A stretch of 64,000 nucleotides of DNA. Source: Crossaster papposus. Lineage: Eukaryota > Echinodermata > Asteroidea > Velatida > Solasteridae. Under the pieces are notes generated by a model. It did no database searches, was not told where the DNA came from, and worked only from the letters and a program-made list of their open reading frames with translations. A program made the position numbers and the translations under genes. The stretch covers positions 620,001 through 684,000 of the forward strand of contig JBAIAA010000261.1 of NCBI GenBank assembly GCA_037893245.1, in the 5' to 3' direction. Positions 19,436 to 28,263 of this stretch are shown here, piece after piece. Within the stretch, counting starts at the first letter, position 1; each line of letters begins with the position of its first letter.

Positions 19436-19472
19436 TTTTTATAGTAACGTTTTATTATTTTTTTTTTTTTAA
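19436..19472. promoter_or_regulatory. Divergent capsid/penton intergenic region
   Basis: The 37 bp between the major capsid start (minus) and the first penton-like gene (plus) are almost wholly A/T. TATAAAAAATG faces the capsid gene and a T-run ending TTTAAATG faces the penton gene. Confidence 0.6.
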
Positions 19473-20153
19473 ATGCAGTCGCATACATTTGTCATGACTA
19501 AAAAAGAGCAGACTTTTGAGCTACCTCGGTCCATAGATAACGTTGAGGGCAACCGTCGCATTAAGTTAAGCAGCGTTATTTTAGACGTGGGTTTTTATAA
19601 CGTCAAACAAATAGAGAGGTTATATTATCTTTTCTCTTCTCCAGGAAGTCTTAAAGAAGGTTCGATAGATATCACACCTGGTCGATGGAATCTTTATTCT
19701 TTAAAAGATCGGTTTAAACCTATGACCATTACTCCGATAAACGATAAACTATTTTATTTGTCATTAGAGACCTCTGCATCTTTTGTGAATTTAAAACTAT
19801 CGAGTAATCTATCTAAACTTTTAGGTTTACCCTTGTTGCCTAGGGGTGGTCATCATTTTGGAAGATTTAACCTAAATCTATACAGCGCGGTTTTTTTACA
19901 TTGCGAAGAACTGTCTACGCATTCAAATTTTGTTAACGGAAAACAAACTAACCTGTTGGAGAATATACCTTTATCGGGCGATGCAGCTCGTTCAAACAAT
20001 CCCCAAGATCCAATTTATGTTAAATACGACAATTCTCCGAAAGAGTTAGTAGCCGATAAAATAAACAGCCTCACGTTTTCGTTAAAAAACGGTCTTGGTG
20101 AGGCCTTAGATAATAGAGGTAAAGATATAATTTTAAACGTAAAAATATTTTAG
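19473..20153 (+). CDS. Penton-like minor capsid protein, copy 1
   Basis: The 226-residue protein is intact. Its position divergent from the major capsid gene, its size, and its beta-rich pattern (alternating hydrophobic strands, C-terminal SLTFSLKNGLGEALDNRG followed by a final strand) fit the single-jelly-roll minor capsid (penton) protein of Polintons. It starts MQSHTFVMTKKEQTFELPR. A tandem second copy follows 13 bp later with high similarity in the first 30 and last 110 residues. The assignment rests on context and strand pattern, since no catalytic motif exists for this protein. Confidence 0.7.
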   Translation: MQSHTFVMTKKEQTFELPRSIDNVEGNRRIKLSSVILDVGFYNVKQIERLYYLFSSPGSLKEGSIDITPGRWNLYSLKDRFKPMTITPINDKLFYLSLETSASFVNLKLSSNLSKLLGLPLLPRGGHHFGRFNLNLYSAVFLHCEELSTHSNFVNGKQTNLLENIPLSGDAARSNNPQDPIYVKYDNSPKELVADKINSLTFSLKNGLGEALDNRGKDIILNVKIF

Positions 20154-20169
20154 TTACTTTTGTAAAATG
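20154..20169 (+). promoter_or_regulatory. Repeated start-proximal element TTACTTTTGTAAAATG, copy 1
   Basis: The sequence tattttagttacttttgtaa followed by aatg joins penton copy 1 to copy 2. It recurs exactly at 20869-20894 before the 208-residue gene. The repeat spans the stop codon, spacer and start codon. Confidence 0.6.
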
Positions 20170-20878
20170 CAGTCTCATACGTTTGTCATGACGGATAACG
20201 AGCAGACCTTTGAATTATCGCGACCTATAGATAACGTCGGGGGTGACCGTCGCATGAAGTTAAACAACTTTGCGTTAGATTTGGGTTTTTATAACCTCGA
20301 GAGAAAAGCGTCGATAATTTTGGAGACTTTTACGGGTGATATCGATAATATTCAAATTGGCAATCATAAAAAAATTGATATTCCTCCAGATAGGTGGAAT
20401 CTTTATTCTTTTGAAAAAAAATAAAAAAAATCATCTAAGACGTGTAACAAATATATCTATAGAGACTTTAACCGATGAACTATTTTATATATTAATCCCT
20501 GAACAAAATCGTATGAAACTATCGAGTAATCTATCTCAACTTTTAGGTTTACCCAAGGGTTGGCTTTATGAGGGAGGTTATTATGGAAGATTTAACCTAA
20601 ATCTATACAGCGCGGTTTTTTTACATTGCGAAGAACTATCCACGCATTCAAATTTTGTTAACGGAAAACAAACTAATCTTTTAGAGAGTATACCTGTGCA
20701 TGGTGAGGCTGCTCGTTCAAACAATCCCCAAGAACCAATTTATATCAAATATAACAAGTGTTCAAAAGAGTTAGTCAGCGATAACATAAACAGCTTCACG
20801 TTTTCGTTAAAAAACGGCCTTGGTGAGGTGTTAGATAACAGAGGTAAAGATATAATTTTTAACGTAGAAATATTTTAG
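20167..20878 (+). pseudogene. Penton-like minor capsid protein, copy 2, frameshifted
   Basis: This is a tandem duplicate of the preceding gene. The first 85 codons are open to a TAA at 20422-20424. The rest continues in the next frame to 20878. The shift falls in a homopolymer-rich stretch (A8, T, A8 at 20414-20430), so it could be a replication slip, an assembly error, or a slippage site. The middle third differs most from copy 1 (residues around FEKK onward). The N-terminus (MQSHTFVMT) and C-terminal 110 residues (from KLSSNLSQLLGLP) are close to identical. Both copies end in the same sequence before the next gene. Confidence 0.75.
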
Positions 20879-20894
20879 TTACTTTTGTAAAATG
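20879..20894 (+). promoter_or_regulatory. Repeated start-proximal element TTACTTTTGTAAAATG, copy 2
   Basis: Identical to the junction before penton copy 2. It either marks the duplication breakpoint or is a promoter kept with each downstream gene. Confidence 0.6.
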
Positions 20895-21518
20895 ACGACT
20901 AGTATTTATCCTGATCTCAAAAGTACCATCGAAGAAGGTGCTAGTACGAGGGTGTTTCGATTGCAAAAGATTGAAGAAGTTCAAAAAGATATATTGGCGC
21001 AACGAGAACAGCGAAGCGCGTTGTGTAAAAAATACGGCAAGTTAATTACGACATTGTCTACAACAGAAAACCTAGCTGAGGCGAGTGGAGTAATTTGTGG
21101 GGGTTTGGGAATCGCAGCTATAAGCGGCGTCATTACGTCACCCGTTGGTTTTGCGTTAGAGGGAGTAGCCTTGAGTTTTGGTTGCGCCGCGCTCTTGCTA
21201 AAATATTTTAGCAAGCGATTTAGACGTAAAGCTAAAAAACACGACGAGATTAGAGTCTTGGCTGAGGCTAAACTCAACAGCGTAAGAGATCTTATTTCTC
21301 AAGCTATAGAGGACGGCGATATATCCCACGAAGAGTACGCTTTGGTGTTGAAGGAACTGAGGCAATTTAACGATATGAAAGAGGCTATCAGGTCCGACAG
21401 CTTGCTGTCAGAAAAGAAAGGTGAGAGCGATATGGAATCACAGATTAAGAAACGTGTGGCAGAGTTGGTTTTGAAGGAAAAAAAAGGAATTATCGAAAAA
21501 CTTTCAGCTTCACAATAA
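20892..21518 (+). CDS. Polinton-associated two-TM coiled-coil protein, 208 aa
   Basis: No biochemical function is known to me. An N-terminal charged helix (residues 18-55, RLQKIEEVQKDILAQREQRS) leads to a long hydrophobic hairpin (about 63-105, GGLGIAAISGVITSPVGFAL then VALSFGCAALLL). A basic patch (KRFRRKAKKHDE) follows, then a helical C-terminal half with a DGDISHEEYALVLKEL segment and a final charged helix. The pattern of helix, two membrane segments and helix matches a family I associate with Polintons, possibly membrane-active. It follows the penton copies on the same strand after a repeated start-proximal sequence. Confidence 0.72.
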   Translation: MTTSIYPDLKSTIEEGASTRVFRLQKIEEVQKDILAQREQRSALCKKYGKLITTLSTTENLAEASGVICGGLGIAAISGVITSPVGFALEGVALSFGCAALLLKYFSKRFRRKAKKHDEIRVLAEAKLNSVRDLISQAIEDGDISHEEYALVLKELRQFNDMKEAIRSDSLLSEKKGESDMESQIKKRVAELVLKEKKGIIEKLSASQ

Positions 21519-21539
21519 ATAAAATTTATTTCGATCAAC

Positions 21540-21790
21540 CTCCTCCTTACCCGTCGGCGCCTCCTTTATAAAAAGGGAAAAACTTGACTCTTTGAACCTG
21601 GTGGGTACCAGCACAAATTATGAGCTAACACAAACAACCTTTGAGCCGAGGTTGTTTGTGTTAGCGTGGCTATCATCCGCCCTTCACAGATAAAGAAAAA
21701 CAACCTTTGGTCAGCGTGGCTGTAATTTTCCATACAGCCACCCTTCACAGACAAAGAAAGGCGGCTGTATGGAAAATTAGTATAAATACG
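21540..21790. repeat. Hairpin-rich 3' flank
   Basis: Two long hairpins are visible. One has gctaacacaaacaacct against aggttgtttgtgttagc (21622-21665). The other has ttttccatacagcc against ggctgtatggaaaa (about 21727-21777). A short direct repeat (cccttcacaga.aaagaaa) occurs in and near them. They lie just after the 208-residue gene and could act in 3'-end formation or be small palindromic insertions. Confidence 0.6.
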
Positions 21791-21830
21791 TACCGCGGCA
21801 TGCAGAAGTGCCATTAACCACCACCAACCA

Positions 21831-22207
21831 GATGTTTCACATCATTTTCTGCACTTGTACATCGAGCCAGCTCCCCGTGTGTTTTAACCCAGAAATTTCT
21901 GCATTTGTACAGCGTGAGCGTGCACCAGAAAAACAAAAGGTGAGAATATGTATTCTTCTAATGTTGTTTACGATCGTAGCTCAAAAGAATAATTGCTATG
22001 ATATTAAAACTCTACTCTAAAAATTTATCACAGATCGTCTCACTGCCATCTCTCCTCTATCACAGACGTTAGAAGAACAACTGGCGGATTATATTTGAAA
22101 GGTAAAAATATATATTCTTCTAATGTTGTTTACGATCGTAGCTCAAAAGAATAATTGCTATGATATTAAAACTCTATCTATTCTTGTATTTTTATTTGCT
22201 TTAGTAT
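21831..22207 (+). other. Duplicated intron-like segments
   Basis: Two near-identical blocks of about 80 bp, 21938-22018 and 22099-22180, share ttcttctaatgttgtttacg and flanking sequence. Each follows a donor-like junction (CAAAAG|GTGAGAATA at about 21938 and TTGAAAG|GTAAAAATA at about 22099). The first block is followed by an acceptor-like TTTATCACAG (22025-22034) and the second by TGCTTTAG (22197-22204). The preceding open stretch from an ATG at 21831 could be a first exon. I could not find a frame that stays open across all three pieces, so coding is unproven. Confidence 0.4.
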
Positions 22208-22208
22208 C

Positions 22209-22460
22209 ATGACGTTTCCAAGGCAAGTCCTCAAACTTACTTATATGAGGGAAGACGTCGATGAAGCCAATCGTCTTATCGACTCAAGCGGCGAGTGGGT
22301 GGTGCAACAATTTCAACAATATCTTAACTGCCGTCTACCCTTAACTTTTTTCAGAAAAAATAAGAGATTAATTAAGACGTATTTTAGTATCACCCCAGCA
22401 TTAGGTAAAAGATGGAAACACCATGCAGAGTGTATTTGTAATCACTGTGGACCTGTGTAA
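22209..22460 (+). CDS. Small hypothetical protein, 83 aa
   Basis: An unrecognised open frame with mixed charged and aromatic residues and a C-terminal CICNHCG that could bind metal. It begins a few bases after an acceptor-like TTTAG, so it may be the last exon of a spliced transcript from the duplicated intron-like region. There is no start motif of the Polinton type. Short length and lack of relatives make it weak. Confidence 0.35.
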   Translation: MTFPRQVLKLTYMREDVDEANRLIDSSGEWVVQQFQQYLNCRLPLTFFRKNKRLIKTYFSITPALGKRWKHHAECICNHCGPV

Positions 22461-22479
22461 ATTATCAATTTTAACAAGA

Positions 22480-22831
22480 TGTAAAAAATCTATATTTAGA
22501 GAAGGGTACTGCAGTACCCTTATGACATCATTTATACAAAAAATCTATATTTAGAGAAGGGTACTGCAGTACCCTTATGACATCATTTATGTAAAAAATC
22601 TATATTTAGAGAAGGGTACTGCAGTACCCTTATGACATCATTTATACAAAAAATCTATATTTAGAGAAGGGTACTGCAGTACCCTTATGACATCATTTAT
22701 ACAAAAAATCTATATTTAGAGAAGGGTACTGCAGTACCCTTATGACATCATTTATGTAAAAAATCTATATTTAGAGAAGGGTACTGCAGTACCCTTATGA
22801 CATCATTTATACAAAAAATCTAATTTTAGAG
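22480..22831. repeat. 55-bp perfect tandem repeat, six copies plus partial
   Basis: The unit includes aaaaaatctatatttagaga, the 20-bp perfect palindrome aagggtactgcagtaccctt, and ttatgacatcattta. The copies are identical except for a tg/ac dinucleotide at the junction (order tg, ac, tg, ac, ac, tg, ac). Near identity points to recent expansion or constant homogenisation. The role is unknown. Confidence 0.92.
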
Positions 22832-22870
22832 TTATTATTAAAACTGTAATAAATAAGAATAAAATAAAAT

Positions 22871-22900
22871 AGCGCCCTCTGTTGAGGGTGCTTTTTTTTA
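22871..22900 (+). terminator. Hairpin followed by T-run
   Basis: Arms agcgccctc and gagggtgct (one G-T type mismatch) surround tgtt and are followed by eight or more T. It resembles the palindromic 3' signal at 14773-14819 but may equally be a MITE end, because gagggcgct also occurs nearby at 22953. Confidence 0.35.
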
Positions 22901-23089
22901 AATTAATTTTAGAGTTTGTCATTTATTGATTTGTTATTTAACCCATAGAGGGCGCTCACAAGATAGTTTTTTTGTGAGTTTTATTTGTTATCAGACTAAA
23001 GATTTGGTTCAAAAGTGGCACCTTTTTGTTATCGGGTCAAATTGAGTTTTTAAGATTTGGTCTACAAGCGGCACGTTCCCTACTACTTA
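22901..23089. other. AT-rich spacer, possible Polinton right edge
   Basis: No gene is visible. Two short direct repeats occur (agatttggttcaaaagtggc and aagatttggtctacaagcgg with different tails). The right boundary of the Polinton is not resolved, because its left terminal repeat is missing. Confidence 0.35.
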
Positions 23090-24024
23090 TTTCGATCTTA
23101 ACACGATCTTCTTCAGAGACTAAATGACTGTGTACAAGAAACAAACAAATATAGGGCAATGTACAGCATGATGCACATCATGGACGCTGAAAAAACACAA
23201 AAGAAACAAAGCACAGAGTTCAATGGAACAAACAACAAAAGGAGGATTAGGCTGAGGGATTAAAGGGTGAGGTCAGTGTGGGTAGGATCAAGGGCGGGGT
23301 AGGAACAAAAACAGAAGGGGTAAAGCCACAAGGAAAGGGGTCCAGGGTGGAGATCAAAGGGAAGAACTAACAAATAAGTATGAATAGGAGTAATGAGGAT
23401 GGGGGGGGGGGGCGGGGAGTTTGAGGAAAACCAGAGAAGTGAGAACAAACAAAAACAAAAACAAAATTCTGGCAAGGAATTAATCTGAAACAGATGACAA
23501 ATGGAGAAAAAATAGAAGTTAATCATTTCCTAGTTGGATGTTAAGCCCATGTGGTTGAATAGTCCGAAGACGATTCATCCAGACTTTCTCCCGGCTGAGG
23601 CGGACTGAGTCTTTCCGATGGCCAAGTGATTCTATGCCCTGAAGAATCATATCAGAAATGCAATGGTTAGGCTGGTTAAAGTGATGTCCTACAGGGGTAT
23701 CCAGTTTCTTGGTGTTGACAGTCGATCGATGACCGTAGAAACGCTTTTTTAGGGCATTTTTGGTCTCTCCGACATACTGAACTCCACAAAACCTGCAAGA
23801 GATGAGATATGACGTTAGATGTACTGCAAGTGATGTTACCAATAATTCTATGAGTAGTACCAGAAGAGTGGCCAGAAAAGGAGTCAGACTCCTGAATGTG
23901 GATCTGGCAGACCACACATCACGGCTTTGGCTCTGGCAATGGCACGTTGAACTTGGCGGGAACTGTGACCCCTGGCAACCAAGTTGTTCTTCAGTATCTG
24001 TGAATGGCGGGAGAAATCATAGTC
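23090..24024 (-). pseudogene. Penelope-like element 3' segment, left arm (minus), with GIY-YIG domain
   Basis: The minus-strand copy carries the C-terminal GIY-YIG endonuclease of a Penelope-like retroelement: LISCRFCGVQYVGETK, then HRSTVNTKK and PVGHHF, up to the stop at 23519. Relative to the right arm it lacks about 285 bp (right-arm 24148 to about 24432), which removes the linker before the endonuclease and breaks the frame. The 3' noncoding part extends to about 23090. The reverse transcriptase part is absent. Confidence 0.85.
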
Positions 24025-24044
24025 GTTAGAACAAATCCTTTTGA
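24025..24044. other. Loop of the Penelope-like inverted repeat
   Basis: The 20-nt unpaired centre sits between arms that begin agtc (24021-24024) and gact (24045-24048) and pair perfectly for about 100 bp on each side. Confidence 0.85.
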
Positions 24045-24932
24045 GACTATGATTTCTCCCGCCATTCACAGATACTGAAGAACAACTTGGTTGCCAGGGG
24101 TCACAGTTCCCGCCAAGTTCAACGTGCCATTGCCAGAGCCAAAGCCGTACCCAGAAATTTGGCTCTAAAGGTAAAGGCCCCCCAGGCTAATGCCAAACCC
24201 ATGATCCCCCTGGTGACTACCTTTCACCCCAGTCTCCCTTCCCTTCGCAAAATCACCAACGACAGCCATCACATTCTCCACACTTCAGATCGCCTTGTCC
24301 GGGCCATCCCCGACAGCCCTGTATTGGCCTATAGACGCCCTCAAAATCTACGAGACCTCATTGTTCGAGCCGAAGTTCCCAGCTTGGATGCATCTCCCCC
24401 CATCCAGCACGGAACTTTCAAGTGCAGCTCTAGATGTGTGGTCTGCCAGATCCACATTCAGGAGTCTGACTCCTTTTCTGGCCACTCTTCTGGTACTACT
24501 CATAGAATTATTGGTAACATCACTTGCAGTACATCTAACGTCATATATCTCATCTCTTGCAGGTTTTGTGGAGTTCAGTATGTCGGAGAGACCAAAAATG
24601 CCCTAAAAAAGCGTTTCTACGGTCATCGATCGACTGTCAACACCAAGAAACTGGATACCCCTGTAGGACATCACTTTAACCAGCCTAACCATTGCATTTC
24701 TGATATGATTCTTCAGGGCATAGAATCACTTGGCCATCGGCAAGACTCAGTCCGCCTCAGCCGGGAGAAAGTTTGGATGAATCGTCTTCGGACTATTCAA
24801 CCACATGGGCTTAACATCCAACTAGGAAATGATTAACTTCTATTTTTTCTCCATTTGTCATCTGTTTCAGATTCATTCCTTGCCAGAATTTTGTTTTTGT
24901 TTTTGTTTGTTCTCACTTCTCTGGTTTTCCTC

Positions 24933-24971
<39 letters not shown>

Positions 24972-25290
24972 ATCCTCATTACTCCTATTCATACTTATTT
25001 GTTAGTTCTTCCCTTTGATCTCCACCCTGGACCCCTTTCCTTGTGGCTTTACCCCTTCTGTTTTTGTTCCTACCCCGCCTTTGATCCTACCCACACTGAC
25101 CTCACCCTTTAATCCCTCAGCCTAATCCTCCTTTTGTTGTTTGTTCCATTGAACTCTGTGCTTTGTTTCTTTTGTGTTTTTTCAGCGTCCATGATGTGCA
25201 TCATGCTGTACATTGCCCTATATATATGTTTGTTTCTTGTACACAGTCATTTAGTCTCTGAAGAAGATCTTGTTAAGATCGAAATATTAG
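24045..25290 (+). pseudogene. Penelope-like element 3' segment, right arm, with linker and GIY-YIG endonuclease
   Basis: Open frame 24087-24836 (249 codons). It begins with a charged VARGHSSRQVQRAIARAKA segment, then a linker with PQNLRDLIVRAEVP and a CSSRCVVC cysteine motif typical of Penelope-like proteins. Next comes the GIY-YIG core (VIYLISCRFCGVQYVGETK, R at FYGHRS, E at LSREKVWM, N at HGLN). The upstream reverse transcriptase is missing, so this is a 5'-truncated copy. The 3' noncoding tail holds a long C-run (24935-24971) and ends near 25290. It mirrors the left arm. Confidence 0.88.
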
Positions 25291-25374
25291 GCCCTCTTAA
25301 CTTATTTGATTTGTATATTTCAGGTCATTCCAGCCAGTAAGCAGTTTGCAGCAGTATTAATCTTATTCTCGATG

Positions 25375-26869
25375 TTACTTATGTTTGAAAACTGGAGTAA
25401 TAGCTCCAGTGTAGAATGAGGAAAAAAAATTATGTGGTGTTGACCAAGCATTCAGGGGATCGAACCCATGACTTTACTCATTGAACGACCACCCATATAG
25501 GACTCTTTTGGGTTCTAGGATTCCCGGCCCACCACACATCCTTCCCTGTCCATGTTCATGTAACCCGTAGGCCACGCAACCGTAAAGGGAGGGCTGACGG
25601 AGCGAGGCCCTAGCTCTTGCCGCCTATGCAAGCAAACGAGCTCCGTCCCTATACTAAGGTGCGCACCTGAACTCCGCGGACAGTACCAGCCTGACGAATT
25701 AAGCCGCTGAGCTAACTCCGGTTGGTGATTGAAGACGATCAATTAATTCTTTTATAGATAAGATTACGAAATCGCGCGCGTTAAAACTGAAGAAAAAATG
25801 ACGTCGGGCAGAACGGGGACTCGAACCCAGGCGATGGAACCTCGAAAACGAGGAGCCTAACCACTCGGCCATTCGACTACCAGTCAACACTGTTTGAAAT
25901 CGATGTGACTTAATAGGTTTGGAAGCTGGAGTAATAGCTCTATCCTACATGTACATCTGCTCAAAGAAAGAAGGAGAAACTGTGTTTTCAGGGTTAATGA
26001 GCCGCCCACGCATTAATTGTCCGAAAATTCGACTTATTTTATGTCGATAGAGGGCGCGCCACACAAATAGAAGTCACCAGCAAAGCGCGGGCTCAAAGGA
26101 AACAACACAACATCAGACAAACGGCACTGCCTCGCGACACTCGGGAGTAGGGTGGCAATGTATATATTTTTCATTGGAAATTTAGAAATTTAAATAAAAT
26201 TGTCTTGTTTGCATTGGGTAAGAATTTTTCAAAAAAAATCATCGGTCAACCAACCAAAAATTGAAAAGAATATAACATGCTGGTCGTCATGTTTCTGTAG
26301 TCCCTGAACACGTGAGAGTTCTAAGTATTTTAATAAGATCGTGAAAGTATATGCGTTTTAGCACTTAGGTCTATGTGAATTGATTTGCTCCGTTTCACCT
26401 AAAGGGCTCTGTGTTGAAACCCCGGTCACTACGGATCGTACGAAATGTTGTCGTGGTAAGGCCTGGTCACAACGAACCCACGACGCATTTTGTTCCACGA
26501 CACGACATAAAATTTGGGCAGATCGTGGGTCATCGGGGGTCGTCGCAAGACGGTCCTACGAAATGTTGAGCATCGTGGCATCGACGTACGTACATGTACG
26601 TACGGACGGGTAATGACGCCGTGATCAAGGCTAAAGAAAACTATGCATAGACAGTTCAAGAAATTTAAAAATCGTATTATTCTCTATTCCACATCTTGTG
26701 AAAGTCCAGGGTGGCATCGAAATGGATTTGGATTTAAAAATTACAAGTCGATTTGCAAGCGGGGTCCCCTACATTGTACGTTTACAAACATAACATTCAA
26801 ATGTACGGTAACGTCGAGAGACACATCAGAGCCAACACACCCCGCTTGCGTACATTGACCGACTCCCAT
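25375..26869 (-). repeat. tRNA-derived composite repeat array A (first units)
   Basis: It contains the tail (gaaaactggagtaatagctc), a tRNA-like unit (25676-25730), a tRNA-Ser-like unit (25810-25881, minus strand), and a ~1-kb block (25910-26869) also present at 36290-37240 and 39860-40740. Short open frames inside are repeated with the block and show no protein family. Confidence 0.75.
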
Positions 26870-28263
26870 ATAGGACTCTTCACCCTGACAAATTAAGCCG
26901 TTGAGCTAACTCCGGTTGGTATTTGAAGACTATAATTAAATTCTTTTAAAGATAAGATTGCGAAATTGCGCGCGTTAAAAATGCGGGGAAAAAAACATCG
27001 ACCAGGACGAGGACTCGAACCCAGGCGATGGAACCCCGCAAACGAGGAGCCTAACCACTCGGCCATTCGACTACCGGTCAACGTTGTTTAAAATCGATGT
27101 GACTTATGTTTGAAAACTTGCGTAATAGCTCCAGTGTAGAATGAAGTAACCCTTTCATTACTCCCCCCTCTTTTTAAGTAAATCAAGAACAGAACAGAAC
27201 GTACGTCTGCATTGGTGGTAAGGGGAAAATGAAGAACAAAAAGTGAAGTGGTGTTGACTAAGCAATTCAGGGGTAGGGACCTATGACTGAACACATTGAC
27301 CGACTCCCATATAGGACTCGTCACCCTGGCGAATTAAGCCGTTGAGCTAACTCCGGTTGGTATTTGAAGACTATAATTTAAATCCTTTAAAGATAAGATT
27401 GCGAAATTTCGCGCGTTAAAACTGCAAAAAAACAAACCATCGGCCAGGACGAGGACTCGAACCCAGGCGATGGAACCCCGCAAACGAGGAGCCTAACCAC
27501 TTGGCCATTGGACTACCAGTCGACATTGTTTCAAATCGATGTGACTTATGTTTGAAAACTGGAGTAATATAGCTCCAGTGTAGAATGAAGAAAAAAAGTT
27601 ATGTGGTGTTGACCAAGCATTCAGGGGATCGGACCCATGACTTTACTCATTGAACGACCACCCATATAGGACTCTTTTGGGTTCTAGGATTCCCGGCCCA
27701 CCACACATCCTTCCCTGTCCATGTTCATGTAACCCGTAGGCCACGCAACCGTAAAGGGAGGACTGACGGAGCGAGGCCCTAGCTCTTGCCGCCTATGCAA
27801 GCAAACGAGCTCCGTCCCTATACTAAGGTGCGCACCTGAACTCCGCGGACAGTACCAGCCTGACGAATTAAGCCGCTGAGCTAACTCCGGTTGGTGAATG
27901 AAGACGATCAATTAATTCTTTTATAGATAAGATTGCGAACTTAATCGCGCGCGTTAAAACTGGGAAAAAATGACGTCGGGCACAACGGGGACTCGAACCC
28001 AGGGGATGGAACCCCGCAGACGAGGAGCCTAACCACTCGGCCATTCGACTACCGGTCAACGTTGTTTAAAATCGATGTGACTTATGTTTGAAAACTTGCG
28101 TAATAGCTCCAGTGTAGAATGAAGTAACCCTTTTATTACTCCCCCCCACCCCCACAACCCCCCCCCCCCCCCCCCCCCTCTCTTTTTAAGTAAATCAAGA
28201 AAAGAACAGAACGTACGTCTGCATTGGTGGTAAGGGGAAAATGAAGAACAAAAAGTAAAGTGG
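26870..28263 (-). repeat. tRNA-derived composite repeat array A (further units)
   Basis: Three more units have tRNA-Ser-like cores at about 27004-27075, 27447-27518 and 27985-28055 (minus strand), each with the shared tail gaaaact(g/t)g(g/c)(a/g)gtaata. A block with a C/T-rich run lies at 28136-28185. The array is interrupted at 28264 by the Gypsy element and resumes at 35452. Confidence 0.78.
28260..28263. repeat. Gypsy target-site duplication GTGG, left
   Basis: GTGG precedes the left LTR and recurs at 35452-35455. The uninterrupted sequence (agtgaagtggtgttgac) is seen in the related unit near 27243, confirming the insertion point. Confidence 0.85.

Noticed and set aside
22480..22831. Regular repeats resembling a CRISPR array
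   Set aside because: There are no variable spacers; the 55-bp units are contiguous and identical, and the context is a eukaryotic genome. It is a tandem repeat.
26380..26858. Repeated open frames of 70-80 codons in the 1-kb blocks
   Set aside because: They recur only because the block is duplicated, both strands are open in places, and no protein family is recognised.
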